A stretch of 64,000 nt of DNA from Gemmobacter sp034519525 (GTDB taxonomy: Bacteria; Pseudomonadota; Alphaproteobacteria; Rhodobacterales; Rhodobacteraceae), in assembly GCA_034519525.1 (NCBI GenBank), contig JAXHOJ010000018.1, positions 1-64,000 of the forward strand. Direction: 5' to 3'. A program made the position numbers and the translations under genes. Positions 33,615 to 42,890 of this stretch are shown here, in pieces (position 1 is the stretch's first letter; each line of letters starts with the position of its first letter). Below the pieces are notes generated by a model that saw only the letters and a program-made list of their open reading frames with translations, made no database searches and was not told the DNA's origin.

Positions 33615-36600
33615 TCAGCCTTCCGATACCTTGGCCAGCAACTGTGCATTGCCGCCCGAGGCAGTGGTGTCGATGCAGACATGCCGTTCCAGCGCCACAT
33701 GGGCGGCATCAGGCAGACCGCCGATCAGCGGCAGGATGGGGCCACGGCGGCCCGCCAGCGCCTGCGCATGGGCGCGCCCGTCGCCCCCCCAGAGGATCGC
33801 CCCGGCAAAGCCTGACAGCCGTGCCAGCGCCGCAGGGTCCAGCCCCGGCGCCTCGACCGCAAGGCCGCCCAGCGCCCGCACCGCCTCGGCCTGTGCCAGC
33901 GCGGCCTGTGCGCCCGGCCCCAGGCAAAGCAATGGCGCCCGCTGATAGGCCGACAGCCGGTTGCTTTCGCCCGTCGGCCCCGGCAGGTCATGGGTCTGCA
34001 GGGCCACGGGATGGGGTGCCAGGGCCGACAGGCGACGCTGTGCCTCTGCCTCTGTCACCGGGGCACTGCCCGCCTCTGCCGGGGCCGGGGCGGGCTGTGC
34101 GGTGTAGCGGGTCAGATAGTCCGGCCCGCCCGCCTTGGGCCCGGTGCCCGAAAGCCCCTCACCCCCGAAGGGCTGGCTGCCCACCACGGCACCGATCTGG
34201 TTGCGGTTCACATAGATGTTGCCGACATGCAGCGCCTCGACGATGCGCTGCACCCGGTCGTCGATGCGGGTATGCAGGCCGAAGGTCAGGCCATAGCCGG
34301 TGGCATTGACCGCCGCGATCACCGCGTCGATCTGCGAGGCCTTGAAGGTGGCGACATGCAGGATGGGGCCGAAGATCTCGCGCTGCATCTGCGCGATGCC
34401 GCTGACCCGGATCACCGCCGGCGCAATGAAGGTGCCGGTGGCCGGCGCGGCCAGTTCCTTCACCACCCGCCCTTCTGCCCTGGCAGCATCGACATAGGCG
34501 CGGATCGCCCCCTGCGCCTCGGCATCAATCACCGGGCCGACATCGGTGTGCAGATGCCAAGGGTTGCCCAGCGTCAGCTCATCCATCGCGCCCGCCAGCA
34601 TCTCCAGCAGGGGATCGGCAATGTCTTCCTGCACATAGAGGCAGCGCAAAGCCGAACAGCGCTGCCCCGCGCTCTGGAAGCTGGATGCCAGAATGTCGCG
34701 CACCGCCTGTTCGGGCAAAGCGGTGCTGTCCACCAGCATGGCATTCAGCCCGCCGGTTTCCGCGATCAGCGGCGCTGTCGGGTCCAGATGATCGGCCATG
34801 GACTGGCGGATCTTCAGCGCGGTTTCCGTCGATCCGGTGAAGGCCACGCCATTCACGCGGGGATCGCGGGTCAGCATCGCCCCCACGGCCCCATCGCCGG
34901 GCAGCAGTTGCAGCACCGTCGCAGGCACGCCCGCCCGGTGCAGCAGATCGACCGCGAAGGTGGCAATCAGCGGTGTCTGTTCGGCGGGTTTTGCCAGCAC
35001 GGCATTGCCTGCCGCCAGTGCTGCGGCAATCTGGCCGGTGAAGATCGCCAGGGGGAAGTTCCACGGGCTGATGCAGGTGAACACCCCACGCGGCGGCGCG
35101 GTCTGCGCGGCGCCCTGATCGGCGTAGTAGCGCAGGAAATCCACCGCCTCGCGCAGTTCGGCCACGGCATCCGACAGGCTCTTGCCCGCCTCACGCGCCA
35201 GCAGGGCGAAGATCGGGCCAAATTCGGCCTCATACAAATCAGCGGCGCGGCGCAGGATTTCGGCCCGCTCTGCCGGGGCGGCATCCCAGGGCTGCGCCGC
35301 CGACAGCGCGGTTTCCACATCCGGCGCGGCGGCGGGCAGCAGATTGCCCACCCGCTCGCCCGTGGCAGGGTTGCGCACATCCAGCCGCTGCCCCCCGGCC
35401 ACCGATCCGGCCAGACGCGGGCGGGCATCGAACAGCACGGTTTCATGCGGCGCCCGTGCGGCCTCGATCATGGCCAGATCGGCGGCATCGGTCAGATCGA
35501 AACCCTTGGAGTTGCGCCGCGCCCCGAACAGCTCTGCCGCCGTCAGGATGGCCGGGTTCGCGATGCTGGACACCTGCTCCATGTAATCGAACGGGCAGGC
35601 CGCCACGGTTTCGGGCGCCACATCCTCGTTCACGATCTGGTTCACGAAAGACGAATTGGCGCCGTTTTCCAGCAGGCGGCGCACCAGATAGGCCAGCAGG
35701 TCGCGGTGCGCGCCAACAGGGGCATAGATGCGGCAGCGCGCGCCCTGATCGGCCAGCACCAGATCATGCAGCCGTTCGCCCATGCCATGCAGGCGCTGAA
35801 ACTCGAACTCGCGCAGGCCGATACCAGCCGTTTGCGCCATATCCAGAATGGCCGCCACCGTATGCGCATTGTGCCCCGCGAATTGCGGATAGATGCGGTC
35901 GGTCATGCCCAGCAGTTTCTTCGCATTGGCGATATAGCTGACATCGGTGGCCTGCTTGCGGGTGAACACCGGGAAGCTGTCCAGCCCCAGCACCTGCGCC
36001 CGCTTCACCTCGGCATCCCAATAGGCGCCCTTCACCAGCCGCACCATGATCTTGCGATCCAGCCGGGTGGACAGGGCATAAAGCCAGTCCAGCACCGCGC
36101 CTGCCCGGCGGCCATAGGCCTGCACCACCACGCCGAAGCCATCCCAGCCCTTCAGCGCCGTATCCTGCAACACCGCCTCGATCACTTCCAGCGACAGGGC
36201 CAGGCGGTCGGCCTCTTCGGCGTCGATGTTGAAGCCCAGCCCGGCGGCCTTGGCGAGGCCAGCCAGCGCGCGGACCCGGGGCACCAGTTCTTCCATCACG
36301 CGGTCGCGCTTGGCCACCTCGTAGCGCGGATGCAGCGCCGAAAGTTTCACCGAAATGCCTGGGTTGCTGCGGATATCGCCCTTGGTGGCAGCCGCGGCAA
36401 TCGCCGTGATCGCCTTGGAATAGCTCAGGTGATAGCGCCGCGCGTCACCTTCCGTACGCGCGGCCTCGCCCAGCATGTCATAGCTGTAGGTATAGCCTTT
36501 GGCCTCCAGCTCTTCGGCGCGCTTCATCGCGCCTTCGATGGTTTCGCCCAGCACGAACTGGCGGCCCATCTCTTTCATCGCGCGGGAAACGGCGGTGCGG

Positions 36601-37067
36601 ATCACGGGTTCCCCCAGACGTTTCACCATGCCGCGCAGCAGGCCCACCACACCGGGTTCGCGGTCTTCCAGCACCTTGCCGGTCAGCATCAAGGCCCAGG
36701 TGGAGGCATTGACCAGGCTGGAGGCCGAATGGCCCAGATGGCGGCCCCAGTCGGACGGCGCGATCTTGTCTTCGATCAGCGCATCCATGGTTTCGGCATC
36801 GGGCACCCGCAGCAGCGCCTCGGCCAGACACATCAGCGCGATGCCCTCGTCGGTCGACAGGCCATATTCGGCCAGAAAGACCTCCATCAGCCCCGGCTTC
36901 ACCGAAGCCCGGATGCGGCGCACCAGATCGGCGCCCGCCGCGGTGATCCGGGCGCGGGCGGCGGCATCAAGGCCCGCCTCGGCGATCAGGGCGCGCACCA
37001 GATCAGCCTCGCTGCGCAGGCTTTGGGTTTCGATCACGGTCCAGTCGTGCTGCATGTCGCGGGGCAT
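33615..37067 (-). CDS. putA: Bifunctional proline dehydrogenase / glutamate-5-semialdehyde dehydrogenase PutA
   Basis: A 1150-residue enzyme oxidising proline to glutamate in two channelled steps. The N-terminal FAD PRODH barrel (about 100-460) shows NPGISVKLSALHPRYEVA, MVRLVKGAYWDAEVKRAQ and EFQRLHGMGE. The ALDH domain (about 520-1000) has ISPWNFPLAIF, ETGGLNAMLVDSTA and the catalytic Cys in SAGQRCSALRC near residue 800. No ribbon-helix-helix domain precedes it, so it is not an autoregulating trifunctional PutA. I used the ATG at 37067. The frame is intact over 3.4 kb. It is divergent from an Lrp-type regulator. Confidence 0.97.
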   Translation of the reverse strand: MPRDMQHDWTVIETQSLRSEADLVRALIAEAGLDAAARARITAAGADLVRRIRASVKPGLMEVFLAEYGLSTDEGIALMCLAEALLRVPDAETMDALIEDKIAPSDWGRHLGHSASSLVNASTWALMLTGKVLEDREPGVVGLLRGMVKRLGEPVIRTAVSRAMKEMGRQFVLGETIEGAMKRAEELEAKGYTYSYDMLGEAARTEGDARRYHLSYSKAITAIAAAATKGDIRSNPGISVKLSALHPRYEVAKRDRVMEELVPRVRALAGLAKAAGLGFNIDAEEADRLALSLEVIEAVLQDTALKGWDGFGVVVQAYGRRAGAVLDWLYALSTRLDRKIMVRLVKGAYWDAEVKRAQVLGLDSFPVFTRKQATDVSYIANAKKLLGMTDRIYPQFAGHNAHTVAAILDMAQTAGIGLREFEFQRLHGMGERLHDLVLADQGARCRIYAPVGAHRDLLAYLVRRLLENGANSSFVNQIVNEDVAPETVAACPFDYMEQVSSIANPAILTAAELFGARRNSKGFDLTDAADLAMIEAARAPHETVLFDARPRLAGSVAGGQRLDVRNPATGERVGNLLPAAAPDVETALSAAQPWDAAPAERAEILRRAADLYEAEFGPIFALLAREAGKSLSDAVAELREAVDFLRYYADQGAAQTAPPRGVFTCISPWNFPLAIFTGQIAAALAAGNAVLAKPAEQTPLIATFAVDLLHRAGVPATVLQLLPGDGAVGAMLTRDPRVNGVAFTGSTETALKIRQSMADHLDPTAPLIAETGGLNAMLVDSTALPEQAVRDILASSFQSAGQRCSALRCLYVQEDIADPLLEMLAGAMDELTLGNPWHLHTDVGPVIDAEAQGAIRAYVDAARAEGRVVKELAAPATGTFIAPAVIRVSGIAQMQREIFGPILHVATFKASQIDAVIAAVNATGYGLTFGLHTRIDDRVQRIVEALHVGNIYVNRNQIGAVVGSQPFGGEGLSGTGPKAGGPDYLTRYTAQPAPAPAEAGSAPVTEAEAQRRLSALAPHPVALQTHDLPGPTGESNRLSAYQRAPLLCLGPGAQAALAQAEAVRALGGLAVEAPGLDPAALARLSGFAGAILWGGDGRAHAQALAGRRGPILPLIGGLPDAAHVALERHVCIDTTASGGNAQLLAKVSEG

Positions 37068-37174
37068 CTGCGTCTCTCCTGATGGCAGCACCAGAATAGC
37101 GCTGATTGCGCAGGCGGTTTTCCCGATGATACGCTTCAACGCAGGCGATCCGCCTGATTATGAGGGTTTCATCA

Positions 37175-37636
37175 ATGCCATCCGCCCGCGTGCCGCTTGA
37201 TTCCTATGATGAGGCCATCCTGCGCATCCTGGGGGCCGATGGCCGCATCCCGGCAACAGAACTGGCGCGGCGGATCGGGCTTTCGAAATCCCCCACACAG
37301 GCGCGGCTGAAACGGCTGGAAGAGGGCGGCGTGATCACCGGCTATCGCGCCATGCTGGACCCGATCGCCATGGGGCTGGCGCATGTGGCCTTCGTGGAAG
37401 TGCGCCTTTCCGACACGCGCGAGGCGGCCCTGCAGGCCTTCAACCGCGCGGTGCGGGCGATCCCCGAGGTGGAGCAGTGCCATATGATCGCCAGCCGCTT
37501 CGACTATCTGCTGAAGGTGCGCACCGCCGATATTCAGGATTATCGCCGCGTCCTGGCCGAACGCATCAGCGCCCTGCCCCATGTCGCCGGAACCTCGACT
37601 TATGTGGCGATGGAGGCGGTGAAGGAAACGCTTTAG
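37175..37636 (+). CDS. putR: Lrp/AsnC family regulator, probably PutR (activator of putA)
   Basis: A 153-residue regulator with an N-terminal HTH (DSYDEAILRILGADGRIPATELARRIGLS, then KSPTQARLKRLEEGGVI) and a C-terminal RAM domain (VAFVEVRLSDTREAAL; VEQCHMIASRFDYLLKVR). Divergent placement from putA matches the PutR arrangement of Rhodobacter and Agrobacterium, where PutR senses proline. I chose the ATG at 37175 over 37160 because GAGGG lies eight bases before it. Confidence 0.88.
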   Translation: MPSARVPLDSYDEAILRILGADGRIPATELARRIGLSKSPTQARLKRLEEGGVITGYRAMLDPIAMGLAHVAFVEVRLSDTREAALQAFNRAVRAIPEVEQCHMIASRFDYLLKVRTADIQDYRRVLAERISALPHVAGTSTYVAMEAVKETL

Positions 37637-37727
37637 CGCCGCAATCTGCGCATCTGTTGTGTGTTGGCGATTGACACAGGCCAACAACCTGCGCGATTCA
37701 TGAAAAAACAAATCAACGAGCAGCAAG

Positions 37728-38537
37728 TTGCAATATCGTATCCTCTTCGGGGTCAAGGAAGACCGCAGGGCCGTTATCGAGCCGATCCTGCGTGAAACCG
37801 ATTTCAGCTTTCACATGGCACCGCTCGACAAGGCCGATCTGGGCAGCTTTGATGCGGTGATCCCGCTGACATTGCCGGATCAGGCGATCCTGCGCCGTCG
37901 CCGGGCCGCAGGAGAGGTGTTTTGCAGCCTGCTGCCCGATGCCGCGACAGAAAACCTGTGCCACGATAAAAAGGCGCTGAACCTTGCCCTGATCCGCGCG
38001 GGTTTTGATCGTTACATCCCGAATATGCTGGACAGCCTGCCAGAAGATCCGGCGCGCTATCCTGTTGTCGTGAAAAAGTTCCGAGATGAATGGGGCAAGA
38101 ATACCCGGATCATCCGGACAGGGGACGCTTTGCCCGGTTTCGATGCCGAAAACGAATTCCTGCAAGAATGTGTGCCAGGCGCCGATGAATATGCAACCCA
38201 TCTGTTGGTAAGCAACGGCAAGATCTGCTTTGAACAGACCGTCCGCTATACCATGGGGGCAGAGCTTCTGGTGAAGGGAAAATATGCCCATGCCAAGGAC
38301 GCGAAATGGCAGAATGAAACACCGGATCTGCAGCTGTTTCAGCAGATGCTGGACGCCATCGGATTTGCGGATGGCATTTGCTGCATTGATTATCGTCGGA
38401 TTGACGGGGTGGTGCAGCTTTTTGAAATCAATCCGCGTTTCGGGGCCTCGCTCGCCCGAAAGGTCGACAGCTTGCTGCAGGCATATCTGAATGCCCTTGG
38501 CCACAACCGGCATACGGCCCAAATGCTGGCGGGCTGA
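37728..38537 (+). CDS. ATP-grasp domain protein of unknown specificity
   Basis: A 269-residue ATP-grasp ligase-like protein. Nucleotide-binding features are visible in PVVVKKFRDEWGKNTRII (lysine in the first grasp) and NEFLQECVPGADEYATHLL (hinge). The metal-binding motif is in LFEINPRFGAS. The N-terminal pre-ATP-grasp part is short. Such enzymes join a carboxylate to an amine or thiol. The start is a TTG; an ATG at 37700 is out of frame. It stands alone in an AT-richer patch, convergent with a possible small peptide gene at 38645-38768. Substrate not predictable. Confidence 0.75.
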   Translation: MQYRILFGVKEDRRAVIEPILRETDFSFHMAPLDKADLGSFDAVIPLTLPDQAILRRRRAAGEVFCSLLPDAATENLCHDKKALNLALIRAGFDRYIPNMLDSLPEDPARYPVVVKKFRDEWGKNTRIIRTGDALPGFDAENEFLQECVPGADEYATHLLVSNGKICFEQTVRYTMGAELLVKGKYAHAKDAKWQNETPDLQLFQQMLDAIGFADGICCIDYRRIDGVVQLFEINPRFGASLARKVDSLLQAYLNALGHNRHTAQMLAG

Positions 38538-38644
38538 ACTTCCGGCGATGCCGGTTTCGAAATCCTGGATGACCTGTCAGTGCCACCAGACGTGCAAGCC
38601 CCCCTTTTACCTCTGGCGGCACGCTGGCAGCACTGCGCTGCAGA

Positions 38645-38768
38645 TCACTTTGCCTGCACCGGCGTCCAGTCATCAGGATAGACAACACGGCGGGTCTGCT
38701 TTGTCATCTCGTCAAGATATTTCTGGTCGATTTCCCTCGGGGAACTCATAGTTGCTGGTCTTGGTCAT
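38645..38768 (-). CDS. Possible small peptide gene (40 residues if one base is corrected)
   Basis: A strong Shine-Dalgarno (AGGAGA) lies seven bases before an ATG at 38768 opening MTKTSNYEFPEG, which stops early. In the next frame MSSPREIDQKYLDEMTK continues to YPDDWTPVQAK and a stop at 38645. Removing one G from the GGG near 38738 fuses them into a 40-residue peptide with an acidic, Thr/Lys/Asp-rich C terminus. The region elsewhere shows one-base errors, so this is plausible but unproven. Convergent ATP-grasp ligase and an upstream palindrome make it a candidate modified-peptide precursor; an unrelated small protein is equally possible. Confidence 0.35.
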
Positions 38769-38807
38769 GTTTTCATCTCCTCACACCGACCCTTGGCTGC
38801 TAAATGC

Positions 38808-38829
38808 GCAGAACATGAATAAGTTCTGC
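38808..38829 (-). promoter_or_regulatory. Inverted repeat upstream of the small peptide gene
   Basis: GCAGAAC and GTTCTGC, perfect seven-base arms separated by eight bases, 40 bases before the candidate small ORF on the minus strand. The size and spacing suit a dimeric regulator's operator; no matching regulator is adjacent. Confidence 0.4.
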
Positions 38830-39305
38830 TAGCATTACGTTACGATTTCGTCATCTCGACGTCGCAATCAAGGCTCTGCATACGAAAGGACTATGCCTGA
38901 GGGCACAAAGCGGCCCTATCTTTTGGACAGGGCAACAGGTGCAACTGCAGCATGCCGGATTTTTGGTCAAAGCTGCGGACAGGTCATGCCTTTGCCGGTT
39001 TTTTCGGCAGGCGATCCGGGCCGGAAATAGGCAATGATTCGGTCGGAAAACCCGGGGTTTACCTGCTGATAGCCGGTTCGGACCGTAGTTCTGCTGCGCC
39101 AGATGTCCAGCGCGAAAAGCAGTTTTTGCTGTGCGGGTATCGAAAACAGACAAGTAACCGGCACCCGGAAAGTGCCGGCTGAACACCCTATCTGCAGTTG
39201 CTGCAGAATGTTGCGATGATGTGCCGGGATGTGCCGGATGGCCCGAAACCGGGGCAGATCAGGCCCGGTGCAGCGCACCAAACCCGATCCCTTGCCCCGA
39301 TCCTG
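38830..39305. other. Non-coding, AT-richer stretch upstream of the small ORF
   Basis: I see no supportable gene here. Open frames on both strands lack ribosome sites and family features. The base composition is less GC-rich than the flanking genes, in keeping with the ATP-grasp patch being acquired DNA. Confidence 0.45.
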
Positions 39306-41105
39306 TCAGGAATCCATCTTCAGCGCGTTGATGAAGGCCGATTGCGGGATTTCAACCTTCCCGAACTGGCGCATCTTCTTCTTGCCCTCTTTCTGCTTCT
39401 CCAGCAGCTTCTTCTTCCGGGTGGCGTCGCCGCCATAGCACTTGGCCGTCACGTCCTTGCGCATGGCCGAAAGCGTCTCGCGCGCGATCACCCGGCCACC
39501 GATGGCGGCCTGGATCGGGATCTTGAACATGTGCCGGGGGATCAGCTCTTTCAGCTTTTCCACCATGACGCGGCCCCGCGCCTCGGCACGGTCGCGGTGC
39601 ACCATCATCGCCAGCGCATCCACCGGCTCTTCGTTCACCATGATCGACATCTTCACCAGATTGTCTTCGCGATATTCGCTGATCTGGTAATCGAACGAGG
39701 CATAGCCCTTGGTGACCGATTTCAGCCGGTCGTAGAAATCGAACACAACCTCGGCCAGCGGCAGGTCATATTCCACCATGGCGCGGGTGCCGGCATAGGT
39801 CAGGTTCTGCTGGATGCCGCGGCGGTCCTGGCACAGTTTCAGGATATCGCCCAGATATTCATCCGGCACCATGATCGTCGCCTTGATGCGCGGCTCTTCG
39901 ATATGGTCGATATAGGTCAGATCCGGCATGTCGGCGGGGTTGTGCAGATCGCGCACCTCGCCATCCTTCATGTGCAGCTTGAACACCACCGAAGGCGCGG
40001 TGGTGATCAGATCCAGATCATATTCGCGTTCCAGACGGTCGCGCACGACCTCCAGATGCAGCAGACCAAGGAAGCCCATGCGGAAGCCAAAGCCAAGCGC
40101 GGCACTGGTTTCCATCTCGTAGCTGAAGCTCGCATCGTTCAGCGCCAGCTTTTCGATGGCATCGCGCAGCGCCTCGAAATCATTGGCATCCACAGGGAAC
40201 AACCCGCAGAACACCACCGGCTGCGCAGGCTTGAACCCCGGCAGCGGTTCGGCACAGGGCTTGCGCTCGTGGGTGATGGTATCGCCCACGCGGGTATCGC
40301 GCACCTGCTTGATCGAGGCGGTCAGAACGCCGATCTCGCCCGGGCCGAGTTCGGGAATGTCTACCATCTGCGGCTTCAGCACGGCGAGCTTGTCGAGGCC
40401 GTATACCGCGCCGGTCTGCATCATCTTGACGCGGTCGCCCTTCTTGATGACCCCATCAATGACGCGGATCATGACGACAACACCCAGATAGCTGTCATAC
40501 CAGCTGTCAACCAGCATGGCCTTCAAGGGCGCGTTGCGGTCGCCCTTCGGCGCAGGCAGACGCTTCACGATGGCTTCCAGCACATCGGGGATGCCGAGGC
40601 CGGTTTTCGCCGAAATCGGAATCGCCTCGCTGGCGTCGATGCCGATCACATCTTCGATGTTTTCCTTCACCCGGTCCGGATCGGCGGCCGGCAGGTCGAT
40701 CTTGTTCAGCACCGGCACGATATCATGCCCGGCATCAATCGCCTGATACACATTCGCCAGCGTCTGCGCCTCGACACCCTGCGAGGCATCGACAACCAGC
40801 AGGGAACCTTCGACAGCGCGCATCGACCGTGACACTTCATAAGCGAAGTCCACATGGCCGGGGGTGTCGATCAGGTTGAGGATATAGGTCTTGCCATCCT
40901 TCGCCGGATATTCGATGCGAACGGTGTTGGCCTTGATGGTGATGCCCCGCTCGCGCTCGATATCCATGCTGTCAAGCATCTGCGCCTTCATATCGCGCGC
41001 AGCCACCGTGCCGGTCATCTGAATGAGCCGGTCGGCAAGGGTGGATTTGCCGTGGTCGATATGCGCCACGATGGAGAAATTGCGGATGAGATCGAGCTGG
41101 GTCAT
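39306..41105 (-). CDS. lepA: Elongation factor 4 (LepA)
   Basis: A 599-residue translational GTPase acting on stalled ribosomes. G motifs: AHIDHGKST (G1), the ITIKANTVR switch I, DTPGHVDF (G3), NKIDLPAADP (G4). The LepA-specific C-terminal domain is present (KKKLLEKQKEGKKKMRQFGKVEIPQSAFI). I placed the start at 41105 (MTQLDLIRNFSIVAHIDHG). The frame is intact. Confidence 0.97.
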   Translation of the reverse strand: MTQLDLIRNFSIVAHIDHGKSTLADRLIQMTGTVAARDMKAQMLDSMDIERERGITIKANTVRIEYPAKDGKTYILNLIDTPGHVDFAYEVSRSMRAVEGSLLVVDASQGVEAQTLANVYQAIDAGHDIVPVLNKIDLPAADPDRVKENIEDVIGIDASEAIPISAKTGLGIPDVLEAIVKRLPAPKGDRNAPLKAMLVDSWYDSYLGVVVMIRVIDGVIKKGDRVKMMQTGAVYGLDKLAVLKPQMVDIPELGPGEIGVLTASIKQVRDTRVGDTITHERKPCAEPLPGFKPAQPVVFCGLFPVDANDFEALRDAIEKLALNDASFSYEMETSAALGFGFRMGFLGLLHLEVVRDRLEREYDLDLITTAPSVVFKLHMKDGEVRDLHNPADMPDLTYIDHIEEPRIKATIMVPDEYLGDILKLCQDRRGIQQNLTYAGTRAMVEYDLPLAEVVFDFYDRLKSVTKGYASFDYQISEYREDNLVKMSIMVNEEPVDALAMMVHRDRAEARGRVMVEKLKELIPRHMFKIPIQAAIGGRVIARETLSAMRKDVTAKCYGGDATRKKKLLEKQKEGKKKMRQFGKVEIPQSAFINALKMDS

Positions 41106-41236
41106 GGCGTCGTGATATGGGCGCGTTTCCGCGGCATGGCAATGGGTTTGCGCAGCAGAACCGCGCAAAGGCTTGACGCGCTCTTATCCGGTGTGGCGGC
41201 TTTGCGAAAGGGGGCAGCGTGGTCAGGCGGTGCAGT

Positions 41237-41482
41237 TCAATCCGATGTGCGGCCAGACAGGCGGCGCAGCACCGATACGATGGGCCAGCGCAGGATGCTG
41301 GCCCCGGCCCCCAGGGCCACCAGGCCCCAGACCGGCCCGTTTTCAAAGGTCACCCAGCCCAGCAGCGGGATGCCGACAGCAGCAAGCGCATAGGCGCAGG
41401 GCCAGTGGATGCGGCGTGGCGCAAGCGCGATCAGCGTTGCCGCCACGACCCACAGGGCCGCCGCTGTCAGCGAAGCCGTCAT
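41237..41482 (-). CDS. DUF2484 family small membrane protein
   Basis: An 81-residue protein with two or three hydrophobic segments, matching the DUF2484 proteins usually placed between murC and murB in Rhodobacteraceae. Its start overlaps the murC stop as ATGA, so it is translated with murC. In this window murB does not follow; lepA does. Function unknown. Confidence 0.75.
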   Translation of the reverse strand: MTASLTAAALWVVAATLIALAPRRIHWPCAYALAAVGIPLLGWVTFENGPVWGLVALGAGASILRWPIVSVLRRLSGRTSD

Positions 41483-42887
41483 ACGGCCTTCACCGCAAGC
41501 CGGGCCGGCAGACCATTGGCCCAGGCCGAAATGGTGCCCGCCCCCAGACAGACCACCATATCCCCCGGCCGGGCCTGTTCGCGCACCAGCCGTTCCAGAT
41601 CATCTTCATTCAACAGCGCCCGGGCATGGCGATGGCCATGGGCGATCAGCCCGGCCACCAGATCATCCCGGCTGGCGCCCGGAATCGGATCTTCGCCCGC
41701 GGCATAGACTTCGGCAATCGCCACCACATCGGCGGCGTTGAAGCAGGTGCAGAAATCCTCGAACAGGCTGGACAGCCGGGTATAGCGGTGCGGCTGATGC
41801 ACGGCGATCACCCGGCCTTTGGTGGCCTGCCGCGCGGCCTTCAGCACCGCGGCGATTTCCACCGGATGGTGGCCATAATCGTCGATGATCGTCACGCCAT
41901 CCACCTCGCCCACCTTGGTGAAGCGGCGGTTGACCCCGGCAAACCCGGCCAGCGCGGCGCGGATTTCATCCTTCTTCATGCCCAGATGGCGGGCCACGGC
42001 AATGGCCGACAGCGCGTTGGACACGTTGTGATCCCCCGGCATCGGCAGGGTGCAGCCTTCGATTTCGCTGACCTTCGCCCTGCAGCGCGCACATCGAAGT
42101 GTGCTATGCCATTTTCGAACGTCAGGTTCACCGCCCGCACATCGGCCTGCGCGTTGAAGCCAAAGGTGACCACGCGGCGATCCGTCACACGGCCCACCAG
42201 TGCCTGCACCTCGGGGTGGTCAGTGCAGCAGACCGCCAGCCCGTAGAACGGGATGTTCGACACGAAATCCAGGAACCCCTTGCGCAGCGCGTCGAAGGAT
42301 CCCCAGTGCTCCATATGCTCGGGGTCGATATTGGTGACGATGGCGATGGTGGCGGGCAGGCGGTTGAAGCTGCCGTCGCTTTCATCGGCCTCGACCACCA
42401 TCCACTCCCCTGCCCCGGCGCGGGCGTTCGATCCATAGGCATGGATCACGCCGCCGTTGATGACCGTCGGATCAAATCCGCCCTTGTCCAGCAGCGTGGC
42501 CACCATGGTGGTGGTCGTCGTCTTGCCATGGGTGCCCGCAATGGCAATGTTGCTGCGCATCCGCATCAGCTCGGCCAGCATCTCGGCGCGGCGCACCACC
42601 GGCAGCTTGCGGCGGCGGGCCTCTTCCAGCTCGGGGTTGCCCTTCTTGATGGCCGAAGAAATCACCACCACCGCCGCTTCGCCGATATTCTCGGCCCGCT
42701 GGCCCTCAAAGAAGGTGGCGCCCAGCGACACCAGCCGGTCGGTGATCTTGCTGGCCTTGGCATCCGAACCCTGCACCGCATAGCCCAGCGTGATCAGCAC
42801 CTCGGCAATGCCAGACATGCCGATACCGCCGATGCCGACAAAATGGATGGGGCCCAGTTCCAGGGGCAGTTTGGTCGCAGCGTTCAT
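41479..42887 (-). CDS. murC: UDP-N-acetylmuramate--L-alanine ligase (MurC), one frameshift
   Basis: Adds L-alanine to UDP-MurNAc in the cytoplasm. HFVGIGGIGMSGIAEVL is the N-terminal nucleotide motif, AGTHGKTTTTTM the ATP P-loop, and VVEADESDGSF and VTNIDPEHMEHW follow. The C-terminal domain has GDHNVSNALSAIAVA and HQPHRYTRLSSLFEDF. A one-base shift near 42083 (before KVSEIEGCTLPMPGDHN) separates the two halves. The 1409-base span is about 470 codons, normal for MurC. It is an essential gene, so the shift is probably an assembly error. Confidence 0.93.
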
Positions 42888-42890
42888 GGG

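Noticed and set aside
33990..37082. 1030-codon plus-strand frame opposite putA
   Set aside because: Antisense shadow of a well-conserved PutA; no domain, no RBS, composition typical of reversed high-GC coding DNA.
38851..39281. Several 70-110 codon frames on both strands upstream of the small ORF
   Set aside because: No RBS, no signal or domain, and mutually overlapping; treated as non-coding.
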